A DNA stretch of 64,000 nt from an uncultured Dyadobacter sp. (GCF_946482605.1 NZ_CAMLSE010000021.1:88549-152548); one strand, 5' to 3'. Numbered from the stretch's first letter, positions 1 to 9,318 are shown. Numbers and translations are program-made. The notes: a model not told the origin generated them from the sequence alone.

Positions 1-173
1 GAGGTTACCTTCAATAGCCTGGCGACGAAACCGTCGAAGAAATCAAAGATCAGGGCAACACCGATAAGGAGGCAGGATAGGATCAGGTTGTTGTGGAATG
101 CTTCTACCACGCCAATACAGCCACAAAGCAGGTTTCCGCAAGTCAGGGCATTGGGAATGTTGCGACGTATCAT
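1..173 (-). CDS. pssA: CDP-diacylglycerol--serine O-phosphatidyltransferase, N-terminal part
   Basis: The gene is cut by the window edge, leaving the first 57 codons from ATG at 173. The product would join CDP-diacylglycerol and L-serine to make phosphatidylserine, the precursor of phosphatidylethanolamine, in the inner membrane. The N-terminus MIRRNIPNALTCGNL is typical of PssA. The segment D44-FF-D47-G48-FV-A51-R52 is the first half of the CDP-alcohol phosphotransferase signature DxxDGxxAR, and it sits at the end of a hydrophobic stretch (about 30-46). The gene begins 7 nt after the stop of the metallo-hydrolase, so the two are probably co-transcribed. The family call is firm. The serine specificity rests on the N-terminal resemblance. 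Confidence 0.85.
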   Translation of the reverse strand, partial: MIRRNIPNALTCGNLLCGCIGVVEAFHNNLILSCLLIGVALIFDFFDGFVARLLKVT

Positions 174-180
174 AAGGGCA

Positions 181-819
181 TTATTTGAAGAAAGGGTTAT
201 TTTTCTTTTCAAAACCGATCGTTGTCGGCTCCATATGGCCGGCGTAAACGGTGTAGTCGTCGGGGAGCGTAAACAGTTTGGTCCTGATGCTGGTGAGCAG
301 GGTCGAATGGTCGCCGCCCGGCAGATCGGTCCGACCGATACTCATCCTGAACAGCACATCGCCGCCTATGACAAACTGCTCCTCATCGCATACGAATGCG
401 ACATGCCCGGGCGCGTGACCCGGGACAAATAGGACTTTTAATTTCGTGTTACCGAATTCGACGATGTCTCCCTCCGATATGTAGCGGTCGATATCGGGTT
501 CGTCGAAGGAGGAGAAGCCATAATTGGATGCATACGTCTTGACCGCTTTCAGGACCGGTTCGTCGAGCTGATGCAATGCAAACGGTATTCCGTATTTTCT
601 TTTCAGCGCAGCGATACCGAGGACATGATCGATGTGCGCGTGCGTGTTCACGATCTGAACCGGTTTCAGTCCGTTCTGCTCTATATAGGAGGTCAGTTCG
701 TTGAATTCTGATCTGTCGTAACATCCGGGATCGATGATGATCGCCTCACGGGTGTCGTCGTAGAGTAAATATGTATTTTCGGAAAACGGGTTGAAGACGA
801 ATGCTTGTACCTGCACCAT
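181..819 (-). CDS. MBL-fold metallo-hydrolase, glyoxalase II-like
   Basis: A 212-residue cytoplasmic hydrolase of the metallo-beta-lactamase superfamily. The metal-binding signature THAHIDH lies at residues 59-65 (H60, H62, D64, H65). GHAPGH follows at 134-139, a GGD aspartate at 154 and a GH histidine at 195, so all expected zinc ligands are present. The short length, without the long C-terminal helical domain of classical glyoxalase II, places it with the YcbL-like hydroxyacylglutathione-hydrolase-like proteins. The natural substrate cannot be read from the sequence. It is the upstream partner of pssA (7 nt gap). No signal peptide. Confidence 0.88.
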   Translation of the reverse strand: MVQVQAFVFNPFSENTYLLYDDTREAIIIDPGCYDRSEFNELTSYIEQNGLKPVQIVNTHAHIDHVLGIAALKRKYGIPFALHQLDEPVLKAVKTYASNYGFSSFDEPDIDRYISEGDIVEFGNTKLKVLFVPGHAPGHVAFVCDEEQFVIGGDVLFRMSIGRTDLPGGDHSTLLTSIRTKLFTLPDDYTVYAGHMEPTTIGFEKKNNPFFK

Positions 820-906
820 TGCGGTAGGTTTATAACGGTTGTATATAATAGGGGGCGAATTTACAAAACACTTTGCAAAGGCGTGCTTTTTTGTGTTTCT
901 GGTGAC

Positions 907-1608
907 TTATTGCTCCTTGATCGTTGCGATGATCCGGTCGTAATAGAAAACAGTTGAATCCCGGTAGGTGGATTCGGTGCCCACGAAGAACCATATTTCC
1001 CCCGCGTTGTTGGCCGTGATTTTGAATGGCTGGGCTGCATTGGAATGCCTTACCGTAGCATATCGGGTGTCGGTCCGGCCGCTGGCAACGCTTCCGGTCA
1101 GTACGACATCCTTGCCTGCCTGGGAGCCCGTGCCTTTGTCGAGATTGAAGGTGTAAATTTTATTGATCAGCTTCCTCACCGGCTCGGAGCCCGATGCGCC
1201 GGCTTTTAATGTAACCGTGCTGGCCGGCGATGTGGCCGCCGTTTCCGGGTAGTTGGTGCCGAGGTCAATGTCGAAAACGAGCTCATATGTTCCGTTTGGA
1301 GTGAAACCTGTTACTTTCTTTTTCAGGTAATTAAACATGTTTTCCTTGGTGTTCCGTGCGAATACCCGAAATGCGTACCGGGTGGTGTCCAGCCCGAGGG
1401 GAAGTCTTGCTCGGGTTGCGAGCGTGTCGAGGTATGTGCTGTCGGCAGTGGATGAATAGCCTGAAAATTCGGCATCCCATTCATCCAGAGCGGTTTCGAA
1501 ATTGGAATCCACGGTGATGATCGCGTCGAGACTATCGTCATTACAGCCCCAGAGTGAGGCAGCCGAGAGCAGCGCGACGAGTAACAAGTTCTTTTTCAAG
1601 TCAAACAT
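907..1608 (-). CDS. Hypothetical exported lipoprotein
   Basis: I place the start at the internal ATG (1608), giving 233 residues, because it begins MFDLKKN with a hydrophobic stretch and a lipobox ending LWGC. A longer reading would start at a GTG abutting the upstream gene and would bury the signal peptide. After the lipid-attachable cysteine comes NDDSLDAI. The rest is soluble and rich in beta-strand-like Thr/Val/Tyr segments, and it suggests a surface-exposed or periplasmic adhesin-like or carbohydrate-binding-like fold. I recognise no family. It follows the methyltransferase on the same strand (81 nt gap). Confidence 0.75.
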   Translation of the reverse strand: MFDLKKNLLLVALLSAASLWGCNDDSLDAIITVDSNFETALDEWDAEFSGYSSTADSTYLDTLATRARLPLGLDTTRYAFRVFARNTKENMFNYLKKKVTGFTPNGTYELVFDIDLGTNYPETAATSPASTVTLKAGASGSEPVRKLINKIYTFNLDKGTGSQAGKDVVLTGSVASGRTDTRYATVRHSNAAQPFKITANNAGEIWFFVGTESTYRDSTVFYYDRIIATIKEQ

Positions 1609-1689
1609 TGGTTTTAGAAAACAACGAAAGCACAGCCTGAATCTTTCCTTCTTTCGCCTGGCAAAATTAATGTGCTGCCAGTCAAACAC

Positions 1690-2400
1690 CTATCCGATCA
1701 GGAAAATTGCCGGTATTTTATGCAGATCCGGTTTTTGTGCCTTCCATTTTCTGACAGGCATTGTCCTTATTAATTCGTCTTCAGCGGTAATATTGGCGGC
1801 AATGCACAAGGAGACGTCGGGGGAGCAACTTTCGATCACCGCGTCCAGGAGCTGGTTGTTGCGGAAAGGCGTTTCCATGAATATCTGCGTCTGCTGCAAC
1901 TGTCTGGCGTTTCGTTCGAGGTTCTGAAGGGCCTTCTTCCGTTGCGTTTTGTCGATGGGCAGGTAGCCGTGGAACACGAATGACTGTCCGCTCATACCTG
2001 AGGCCATCAATGCAAGCAGGATAGAAGAGGGCCCCACGAGCGGCACCACTCTGATACCCGATTCATGGGCGAATCGTACGGCAACGGCACCAGGGTCGGC
2101 AACGCCGGGAACTCCTGCTTCCGATAGGACGCCGGCGCTTCGGGTGAGCCCCTTAATAGCGGCTGCGGTGTCCGCTTCCGGAGTGTCTTTGTCCAGTTGA
2201 ATAAACGTCAGTTCGTCGATCACCTTGCCGAGCCGGAGACTGCTGATGAAACGCCGTGCCGTCCGGATGTTTTCGACAAAGAATATTTCCAGGTTCAGAA
2301 TGGTATCTTTGATCTGAGGCGTCAGTACTAAGTCCTGTGTGCCTTCCGCCAGGACTGTTGGGATTAAGTACAGGGAAATCCCGGAATCATTCATAAGCAT
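1690..2400 (-). CDS. SAM-dependent methyltransferase, RsmI/tetrapyrrole-methylase superfamily
   Basis: A 236-residue protein of the tetrapyrrole (corrin/porphyrin) methylase fold, the fold used by RsmI, which 2'-O-methylates 16S rRNA C1402. Visible signatures are SEAGVPGVADPG at residues 93-104, which matches the RsmI SDAGxPxxSDPG loop, and LVGPSSILLALMASG at 121-135, followed by FVFHGYLP at 141-148. The N-terminus YLIPTVLAEG differs from classical RsmI, so this may be the shorter paralogue common in Bacteroidota rather than RsmI itself. The rRNA target is inferred only. It has no obvious functional link to its neighbours. Confidence 0.85.
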   Translation of the reverse strand: MLMNDSGISLYLIPTVLAEGTQDLVLTPQIKDTILNLEIFFVENIRTARRFISSLRLGKVIDELTFIQLDKDTPEADTAAAIKGLTRSAGVLSEAGVPGVADPGAVAVRFAHESGIRVVPLVGPSSILLALMASGMSGQSFVFHGYLPIDKTQRKKALQNLERNARQLQQTQIFMETPFRNNQLLDAVIESCSPDVSLCIAANITAEDELIRTMPVRKWKAQKPDLHKIPAIFLIG

Positions 2401-2475
2401 TTCATTTTTTTATTCTTTTCCAACCAATGCGCCGGAATGTGAATCTACGGGTTAAATAAAATTATTTAATAAGTT

Positions 2476-2907
2476 ATGAAAAGACTATTATACATACCCG
2501 TGGTCCTGGTGTGGTTATTGTCTTGCAGGAGTAGTAGCGACAGCGATCCCATTGCGTTGAATTCCCTTTCGACGATCTCGGGCAGGTGGTATTCCGTAGA
2601 AGCTGAGCGGTCGTCCCTGGATAACAAAAGTGTATGGGAAGCCATTCCTGCCACACAAACGGACACACTGATTTTTCGCGGCGACGGCGTGATCCTGAAT
2701 GCAGACGGTAAACCGCGGTGCTGCGCTCCGAGTACCCTCACGATCAACGGCATATTACTGGATGTGAAACCCCAGACAGCCCTGCCAGGCAATCCCGAAT
2801 GTGCACTTTTAAACTGCGTGACTTGTCCCACATGGGAAATATCCTGGAATGACGACCAGATGATCATCGGTACCTGTAATTCGCCAAGAATCAGATACGT
2901 CAAATAG
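2476..2907 (+). CDS. Small hypothetical lipoprotein
   Basis: 143 residues. The N-terminus MKRLLYIPVVLVWLLSC is a lipoprotein signal peptide with the lipid-anchor cysteine at 17. The mature part is Ser/Asp-rich at first, then has a compact domain (about 35-143) with WYSVEA and several cysteines (CC at about 82-83, then three more), and it resembles the small lipocalin-like or META-like beta-barrel lipoproteins of Bacteroidota. No family is assigned with confidence. Its 3' end overlaps the convergent alpha/beta hydrolase gene by 8 nt. Confidence 0.75.
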   Translation: MKRLLYIPVVLVWLLSCRSSSDSDPIALNSLSTISGRWYSVEAERSSLDNKSVWEAIPATQTDTLIFRGDGVILNADGKPRCCAPSTLTINGILLDVKPQTALPGNPECALLNCVTCPTWEISWNDDQMIIGTCNSPRIRYVK

Positions 2908-3676
2908 CTTTCTCAAGAAATTCCAGCAGGGTGCTGACGAACGCCTTTGGTTGCTCAGCCTGTACCCAGTGCCCTGCTCCTTCAATGGTTTCCAGTTCAG
3001 CGTTGGGGAACAAATCCAGAATCCCTTCCAGATCTTCATCCAGAATGTAATTTGAATTGGCACCCCGCATGAAAAGTGTGGGTGTTTCCACGGGCGCCTC
3101 CGACTTGATTTGCGCACCCACATTAGCCATCTCGGTGGTCAGCAATGGCAGATTAAACCGCCAGTCGAAACCGCCTTCTTCTTTCCTGTACAAATTTTTC
3201 AGCAAAAACTGCCTTACGCCCAAAAGCGGTTCATATCCTGCCAGGATGTCATCGGCCTGGTTGCGGTTTTCGATTTCGTCAACCGGGATCGCATTCAGCC
3301 CTTTCAGGATTTTAGTATGGTGAATGGGATAAGCTTTGGGCCCAATGTCGACTACCACCAGCGCACTGAAAGTTCCCGGATAGGTGACCGCATATTGCAT
3401 GACCGTTTTCCCACCCATAGAATGGCCGAGCAGAATGGGAGATTCGATCTGCTGCTGATCGAGAAATTCTTTGAGGTCGGTTGCCAGGGTCGGGAAGTCG
3501 AGCGGTGCCTCGTGCGGTGACCGCCCATGGTTGCGTTGGTCGACGAGATAGACCCGGAAACCCTGCTCAGACAGGGATTTGCCGATGCTGAGCCAGTTGT
3601 CGAGAAATCCGAAAACGCCGTGCAAAATAATCAGCGGCTTACCTGTTTCTCCTATTTGTTTGAAATTGAGTTGCAT
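2900..3676 (-). CDS. Alpha/beta hydrolase (YbfF/esterase-like)
   Basis: 258 residues with a complete alpha/beta-hydrolase core. HGVFGF at 19-24 forms the oxyanion region. The nucleophile elbow GHSMGG at 84-89 places Ser86. The segment GAGHWVQ at 233-239 supplies His236. DQRNHGRS at 46-53 is typical of the YbfF/BphD-like esterase subfamily. It lacks a signal peptide and so acts in the cytoplasm on an unknown ester or thioester. It is convergent with the small lipoprotein gene and has no operon partner. Confidence 0.85.
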   Translation of the reverse strand: MQLNFKQIGETGKPLIILHGVFGFLDNWLSIGKSLSEQGFRVYLVDQRNHGRSPHEAPLDFPTLATDLKEFLDQQQIESPILLGHSMGGKTVMQYAVTYPGTFSALVVVDIGPKAYPIHHTKILKGLNAIPVDEIENRNQADDILAGYEPLLGVRQFLLKNLYRKEEGGFDWRFNLPLLTTEMANVGAQIKSEAPVETPTLFMRGANSNYILDEDLEGILDLFPNAELETIEGAGHWVQAEQPKAFVSTLLEFLEKAI

Positions 3677-4141
3677 AAATCAGAAGACACTAATAATTTC
3701 GAGTTGAAATATAGAAATACTTTTACGTTCTTAGCGGCGGTTGTTTCGAGTGTGCGGTTTGCAAAGTTGCAGAGGATTTTCAATATGAAAAAAATGCATC
3801 ACCCGGGAAATTAACAATTTGATCATCTGGCGCGTGCCCAGGTGTGGCACCAAGCTCTCCCAAAAAGCGAAAAAGACCTTTTTTTTGCTCCTGAAAACAG
3901 AATTTAAAAGCCGCGGGCTTCCCCTTCGATTCCTTAATGATTTGTTAATAATAGAAATATTGAATTATTGGTGCACTAATCTGCATTATTTCAATAGATC
4001 AGCTAGTTACGAATATTAGTATTGCATTTTAGTAGGATTTAGCTTTTTGTTTCTAAATATAAAAAGGCATTATTTTGCACTAATTATTCATCCTCACTGA
4101 ATGAATCCGCTAGTATTCTTACAAACCAAATCACCAAATTT
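3677..4141. other. AT-rich intergenic region upstream of a TonB receptor
   Basis: 465 bases between divergently transcribed genes. I see no convincing gene. The best promoter-like sequence for the receptor is TTTG at 4046-4049 and TATTTTGC at 4071-4078, an imperfect Bacteroidota -33/-7 pair with a 21-nt spacer. That would leave a leader of about 55 nt. A weak A-run/T-run hairpin lies around 3866-3893. Confidence 0.35.
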
Positions 4142-7100
4142 ATGAACGGGAAAAGTTTACTCTTCCGGGCTTTTACAGCCGCGTTACTACTCTTTTGTTG
4201 GTCGATCAGCTCCGAATCTTTTGGGCAGGTGACTACTTCATCAATCAACGGTTTTATCACAGACGCCAGTGGCGCGTTTTTACCGGGCGCAACGGTCTCG
4301 GCAGTACATGAGCCATCCGGTACGACTTACGGTACCGTTACAACCGAAGCAGGCCGCTACACTTTTCCATCGGTACGTATCGGCGGACCTTACAAAATCA
4401 CTGTGACCTATGTGGGTTTTGCGGAGCAGAGCAGGAGCAACATCTTCGCCGAGCTGGGGCTCGCAGCGAGCGTCAACATTTCGCTTAAAGACGATGGAAC
4501 GCAATTGCAGGAAGTCCTGATCACTTCAAATGCAGGGCAGGTGTTCAATGGGGAGCGAACCGGTGCTGCTACATCCATCAACACGGAACAGCTGCGCACT
4601 TTGCCGACGGTAACCCGGAGTATTTCCGATTTCACCCGCCTGAGTCCACAGTCCAACGGAGGAAACAGCTTCGGCGGACGTGATGGTCGCTACAACAATT
4701 TCCAGGTGGACGGTGCCAATTTTAACAACGGTTTCGGACTGAATGACAATCCGCTTCCTGGTGGCGGAGGATTGTCTATTGATGCTGTCGAAGAAATACA
4801 GGTCAATATTGCTCCATTTGATGTGAGACAGAGCGGTTTTTCGGGCGCTGGTATCAATGCGGTTACCCGGAGCGGGACCAATAAATTCACAGGATCGGCT
4901 TACGGATTTTTCAGCAATCAGGATTTACAGGGGAAGAAAGTAAACGGTGAGGACATCACACGCCCTGACGCTACCAGTCAGACGATCGGTTTCAGATTGG
5001 GCGGGCCGCTTATCAGAAATAAATTGTTCTTCTTCGTCAATGCAGAGCATATTAAAAAGACCGGTTCAGGTGTAGGTGCAGTCAATTTGTGGCAGGCCTC
5101 GGAAAACGGCGTTGCGGATCCGGGCAAAAACATCTCGAGAACGAAAAGGTCGGATTTGGAAGCGGTACGAAACCACCTTGTTAATCAATGGGGCTACGAC
5201 CCGGGTGCATATGAGAACTATGCGAATGATAACAGCGAAAAAACGAATTCATTTTTGGCACGCATTGACTGGAATATTAATGCGAAGAATAAACTGGCTG
5301 TTCGCTACAATCAGGTAGAAAGCTCGGCTCCTTCCCTGGTGAATGCCAATTCGGGCGCATATCCCCGCACGCCGTTCGAAACGGGACGCGTGAGCTCCCT
5401 TTCAATGTCATTCGCGAATACCATGTACTCGACGAAGAATATCGTGCGCTCGTTCACTGCCGAGCTGAACAGTGAAATCACACCCCGGCTTTCCAATCAG
5501 TTCCTTGCCACATACAGCCGAATCCAGGCAACCCGTAGTTCCCCAAGTTCGGAATTCCCGATGATCGACATTGGTTTTGCGGGAGACGACCTCAGGAAGC
5601 CAGGCGTAACGACCTATCAAAACTATATTAGTGCTGGTTATGAGTTGTTTACCTATGGTAATGATGTTTTGAACGACAATTTTACCATCACCAACAACCT
5701 TTCTTATGTGGTGGGTAAGCATAATTTTACAGGGGGTGTGAGCTTCGAAATGCAGAAATTTGGAAACAGGTACCTCCGTAATGGAACATCTTACTACCGT
5801 TACGCATCGGTGGAGGAATTCCTGGCAACCGGAACACCCAATGAAGTAGCCCCTTTGCAGTTTGCATTGACCTACCCGTATGAAGGTCAGGATCCCTATG
5901 CGCCTATCAGGTACGGGCTACCATCTGTTTACATTCAGGATAAATTCGATATCTCCGAACGGTTTACTTTAACGGCGGGTATCAGGGCTGAAATGCCGGT
6001 ATTCCTGAATGAACTTACTCCGAATACTACTGTCGACACGCTCCAGTTATTGGGTGTTGGCGGAGGACCGCGCAGGTACGACACAGGATCATGGCCTAAA
6101 ACACGTGTGATGCTATCGCCTCGTGTGGGTTTCAGATGGGATGCAAAGGGTGATAATTCGCTAGTTCTTCGGGGAGGTACAGGTATTTTCGCCGGTCGGG
6201 TTCCGTTTGTCTGGTTAACCAACATGCCGTCCAACCTGGGGGTGATACAGAACACCATTGAACCTGGAAGTTACGCAGCATCGGCGCCCTGGATCAAAGA
6301 CATTCGTTTCCAACCTGAAAAATATTACTGGTTGAACAACACGCCTGAAAGTGCGAAAAATGTTCTCATCAAAAACCCGCGTGCGGGATTGCCCAGCACT
6401 CTTGCACTTATTGACGAGGATTTCAAAATGCCCCAGATATGGAGAACAAGTTTCGGGGTTGACTATAAAATTCCGGGAACACCTTTCGCCATCACGGGTG
6501 ATGTAATTTATACGAAGGACATTCAGGCGGTATACCAGTTCGGAGCTAATCGTAAGGCTGCCACGCAAAAAATGAATTACAGCGGTGATGACCGCGAATT
6601 CTATCCGACCACCGCGTCTTACCAATATAACAGCAAGATCGGGGCGAACTCTGTGAGTGTTTTGACCAATACTTCCAAAGGGCATTCGATCAATGCAACC
6701 ATTGGTCTAACAATGCAAGCGAGACGTGGATTTTACGGATCACTTTTTTACTCCCACACTTCGGCTAAAACGACGACGGATAACCTTGGATCCAATGCAA
6801 GTTCGGCATGGGGAGCAACTCCGAATATCAACAACCCGAATGATCTGAGGTTGTATAGTTCAGAAGGAGCACTTCCAAACAGATTGATTGGTACCGTTTC
6901 CTACCGTATTGAATACGCAAATCACCTGGCATCCACATTTTCGCTACTCTATAATGGAGCGAATCAGGGACGACTTTCCTACACTTATAATGGAGATTTG
7001 AATGGGGACGCTATCGGCGCGGATATGTTATACATTCCAAAGAACGCCTCGGAAATCAATTTTGCCAATTCAACTGTAAGCGGTGTTACGTTTAGCGCTG

Positions 7101-7519
7101 AACAGCAGCGCGACGCTTTTGAGGCTTACATTAAAGGTAATCCTTACCTGAACGAGAATCGCGGGAAATATGCGCCGCGTAACGGTGATCTAATGCCTTG
7201 GCTCAACCGATTCGATTTCAAGTTTTTGCAGGATATTTTTACCAATATCGGAAAGACAAAACATACGCTGCAGTTAAGTGTGGATATTATCAACGCCGGG
7301 AATCTTTTGAACTCGAAATGGGGTGTTCGTCAGGAAATTATATCCGGCGCGAATATGCCACTACGTCGCGCAAGTGTTACAGCTGATGGTGTTCCTACAT
7401 TTACTATGAACGCCGTTCAAGTGGGTGGTAAAACTGTATTACCTACCAGCGTATTCCGCGATATCACCACTACTTCTACGACATGGAGTATGTTGGTGGG
7501 TGTTAGGTATTTATTTTAG
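4142..7519 (+). CDS. TonB-dependent receptor, Oar-like, with carboxypeptidase-regulatory N-terminal domain
   Basis: A 1125-residue outer-membrane protein. A signal peptide of about 29 residues ends SSESFGQ. Next is a carboxypeptidase-regulatory-like beta-sandwich (about 33-120: INGFITDASGAFLPGATV and TYVGF). A plug domain follows, rich in Gly/Asn (FGGRDGRYNNFQVDGA near 180). A long beta-barrel ends in GVRYLF with the terminal aromatic used for barrel assembly. The layout matches Oar-like receptors, which move large substrates or proteins in Bacteroidota. No SusD partner follows, so it is probably not a glycan-utilisation receptor. A strong bidirectional terminator lies 21 nt after the stop. 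The ligand is unknown. Confidence 0.92.
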   Translation: MNGKSLLFRAFTAALLLFCWSISSESFGQVTTSSINGFITDASGAFLPGATVSAVHEPSGTTYGTVTTEAGRYTFPSVRIGGPYKITVTYVGFAEQSRSNIFAELGLAASVNISLKDDGTQLQEVLITSNAGQVFNGERTGAATSINTEQLRTLPTVTRSISDFTRLSPQSNGGNSFGGRDGRYNNFQVDGANFNNGFGLNDNPLPGGGGLSIDAVEEIQVNIAPFDVRQSGFSGAGINAVTRSGTNKFTGSAYGFFSNQDLQGKKVNGEDITRPDATSQTIGFRLGGPLIRNKLFFFVNAEHIKKTGSGVGAVNLWQASENGVADPGKNISRTKRSDLEAVRNHLVNQWGYDPGAYENYANDNSEKTNSFLARIDWNINAKNKLAVRYNQVESSAPSLVNANSGAYPRTPFETGRVSSLSMSFANTMYSTKNIVRSFTAELNSEITPRLSNQFLATYSRIQATRSSPSSEFPMIDIGFAGDDLRKPGVTTYQNYISAGYELFTYGNDVLNDNFTITNNLSYVVGKHNFTGGVSFEMQKFGNRYLRNGTSYYRYASVEEFLATGTPNEVAPLQFALTYPYEGQDPYAPIRYGLPSVYIQDKFDISERFTLTAGIRAEMPVFLNELTPNTTVDTLQLLGVGGGPRRYDTGSWPKTRVMLSPRVGFRWDAKGDNSLVLRGGTGIFAGRVPFVWLTNMPSNLGVIQNTIEPGSYAASAPWIKDIRFQPEKYYWLNNTPESAKNVLIKNPRAGLPSTLALIDEDFKMPQIWRTSFGVDYKIPGTPFAITGDVIYTKDIQAVYQFGANRKAATQKMNYSGDDREFYPTTASYQYNSKIGANSVSVLTNTSKGHSINATIGLTMQARRGFYGSLFYSHTSAKTTTDNLGSNASSAWGATPNINNPNDLRLYSSEGALPNRLIGTVSYRIEYANHLASTFSLLYNGANQGRLSYTYNGDLNGDAIGADMLYIPKNASEINFANSTVSGVTFSAEQQRDAFEAYIKGNPYLNENRGKYAPRNGDLMPWLNRFDFKFLQDIFTNIGKTKHTLQLSVDIINAGNLLNSKWGVRQEIISGANMPLRRASVTADGVPTFTMNAVQVGGKTVLPTSVFRDITTTSTTWSMLVGVRYLF

Positions 7520-7540
7520 GTTCGGTATTCTTATTCAATA

Positions 7541-7581
7541 GCAATAAAAAAGGTGTCCACGTCGGACACCTTTTTTATTGC
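7541..7581. terminator. Bidirectional intrinsic terminator
   Basis: A perfect 18-bp inverted repeat (7541-7558 and 7564-7581) with a 5-nt loop. The outer part is A-rich on one arm and T-rich on the other, and the core is GGTGTCC/GGACACC. It lies between the convergent TonB receptor and the metalloprotease gene and can serve both strands. Confidence 0.9.
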
Positions 7582-7609
7582 TACATGGGCATTAGCCCAG
7601 CCCTTGGGC

Positions 7610-8800
7610 CTAGTATTGTGTTGCTCTCGGCCTGTATGTGCTATAATTGGTTTCAATTGTTTTAAAGTAGTAATAGTTACCAGAGCAGCTGGTTGGTGAA
7701 GAGCAGGATATATCGCCCAAAATCTTCTCGCCTATGGAAACTTCTGAGCTGACGTTGTTGATAGTAGCTGTGTGGACAATACTGGTGGCAAACGTCGGAT
7801 CTGTCGATTCTAGATAAGTAACCTGGACTGAACCATTGAAGTTTGGAGTTGTAGGGTTGCCATTTACGTCGGTCAGCGTGATGTATCCGCTGGCATAGGA
7901 ATAATCTCCTCCATTTTGATCCGGTGGATTAGCGACCCTGTTTCGAAAGACAATCCCCGCTCTGACAGGCGGATTGATATTGTTAGGATACAACGTGCGG
8001 ATCGCAGTGATGTCATTCTGCGTGAAAATCGGATCCCGATCCATAATGATTGTGATAGGCGTTCCTTCTGTCGAACCATTCATAATCGAATTCTCATCAA
8101 GTTGAGGGGTCCCCGCAATTTGCGTACAGTTTGCCTCATATGAAGTTGTAGTATGGCATAAGCCTACGGCGTGCCCAAGCTCGTGGGCAGCCATCTGCTT
8201 TCTTTTGTTTGCCGTATTACATTTTATGCAGGTCGTTCCTGCATTGATATGGATAGTTGGGCCAGGTGCACCGGAGATTGTAGGGAAGCTTCCCCATGCG
8301 GTACCACTACCTGTGAATTCATTTACGGTAATATTGGCTGCGGAAGGATAATTGGTAAGATAGAATCGCAATTTTGTCCCCGTGATGCTGTTGTAATCTG
8401 CGATTGCATCTATCGTTGCTTGTCGTACAGTGGCTGAAATTGCTGGCGGTACATAAACATTTATACCGCTGACGTAAAAATCGCTTACCAGGAATTGGAA
8501 TTTGGTTTGTGTAGTCCTGTTAACGTGACTTTGAATAAATTCCTGGTACCTGTCATTCGCATCTTTGTAACTGATACGGATATCACCCTGAAAAGTGAAA
8601 TAGCCGTCCTCGTATGTCACTTTGCTTCCACAGGTCAGTTGATTCTCGACAAATGCGACTAAGCGCTTTGTTTCGTCGCCTTGCACAGAATTCTCTTTCG
8701 AAGGTTCATTCAAAGGTGAATGTGTGTCACAAGACGACTGAAAAAGTAGCAGGGTAAGAAATAATGCAGCCGCTTTGGTTAGTAGAGTAAGCTTTCTCAT
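7610..8800 (-). CDS. Secreted zinc metalloprotease lipoprotein (M57-like / dual-action HEIGH type)
   Basis: A 396-residue metzincin-like protease. The N-terminus is a lipoprotein signal with the anchor Cys24 (FQSSC). A prodomain-like segment follows, then the catalytic zinc motif HELGHAVGLCH at 206-216, an exact HExxHxxGxxH with H206, E207, H210 and H216. Cys191, Cys194 and Cys215 lie near the site. The C-terminal 120 residues look like a beta-rich domain. The M57/HEIGH families share this plan, but I cannot separate them by eye. It probably acts at the cell surface or periplasm. It is monocistronic, with a terminator shared with the convergent receptor. Confidence 0.85.
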   Translation of the reverse strand: MRKLTLLTKAAALFLTLLLFQSSCDTHSPLNEPSKENSVQGDETKRLVAFVENQLTCGSKVTYEDGYFTFQGDIRISYKDANDRYQEFIQSHVNRTTQTKFQFLVSDFYVSGINVYVPPAISATVRQATIDAIADYNSITGTKLRFYLTNYPSAANITVNEFTGSGTAWGSFPTISGAPGPTIHINAGTTCIKCNTANKRKQMAAHELGHAVGLCHTTTSYEANCTQIAGTPQLDENSIMNGSTEGTPITIIMDRDPIFTQNDITAIRTLYPNNINPPVRAGIVFRNRVANPPDQNGGDYSYASGYITLTDVNGNPTTPNFNGSVQVTYLESTDPTFATSIVHTATINNVSSEVSIGEKILGDISCSSPTSCSGNYYYFKTIETNYSTYRPRATQY

Positions 8801-8939
8801 TTATTGTTGAATTAGATGTGATTGAAGTATAACATTCATTGTTATCAGCAGGTGTTTAAACAGGGTGGGCCTCGCCATTTTGAAAAAGCCTCCCAAGTAT
8901 TGGTGAGGAAACCAAAAGTTCGTGTTAGGAAGATGTTCA

Positions 8940-8982
8940 TTGTAGATATAGTTTTATTTATTTATTGTAACTATATCTACAA
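8940..8982. repeat. Perfect 14-bp inverted repeat
   Basis: Arms 8940-8953 (TTGTAGATATAGTT) and 8969-8982 are exact reverse complements with a 15-nt AT-rich spacer. It lies about 140-180 bp upstream of the protease start in a 517-bp gap. It could be an operator, a weak hairpin or part of the decayed region. There is no GC core, so it is not a good terminator. Confidence 0.7.
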
Positions 8983-9122
8983 ATTTGGTGATTGTCAAAT
9001 TAAATATTGATAACATTAATTTATGATGCCTCGCAATGGGGCTGCCACTTAAATAAGCAGTTAAACCAGGCTAACGCATAGAGAGGATACAGTTCGTCTT
9101 TGAACAATCTGCAATACCATAG

Positions 9123-9245
9123 AATAAACGGGGAGCGATTTGGCTGGGTAGATATAATAACTACGGGAATACGAACTATGGAAATGTTACTTCGGGAAAG
9201 TATGTGAATTTCGCGGTAACCAGTCCTGATAAAGGGAATTATTAG
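9123..9245 (+). pseudogene. Possible remnant of a decayed coding sequence
   Basis: Within the 8801-9317 gap, the frame from 9123 to the TAG at 9243-9245 reads as protein-like sequence (GAIWLGRYNNYGN at its start, ending KYVNFAVTSPDKGNY). It has no start codon and is bounded upstream by a TAG at 9120-9122. The same frame continues sensibly after the 3' stop (RIVIVRNPDK), as if stops had broken a longer gene. I recognise no family. Chance cannot be excluded, because the piece is only about 40 codons. Confidence 0.35.
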
Positions 9246-9277
9246 AGAATTGTTATTGTAAGAAATCCAGATAAACG

Positions 9278-9318
9278 AAAAACGAAAGCGTCGGCATCAT
9301 GCAGTCGCTTTCGTTTTT
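9278..9318 (-). terminator. Intrinsic terminator of the GDPD-like gene
   Basis: A 13-bp perfect inverted repeat (9278-9290 and 9306-9318) with a 15-nt loop. It starts within the stop codon of the GDPD-like gene and, read on the minus strand, ends in a T-rich tract. The core is GAAAGCG/CGCTTTC. Confidence 0.8.

Noticed and set aside
907..1689. Longer start of the lipoprotein gene (GTG at 1689)
   Set aside because: It would place 27 basic, non-signal residues before a clear lipoprotein signal peptide, so the ATG at 1608 is used.
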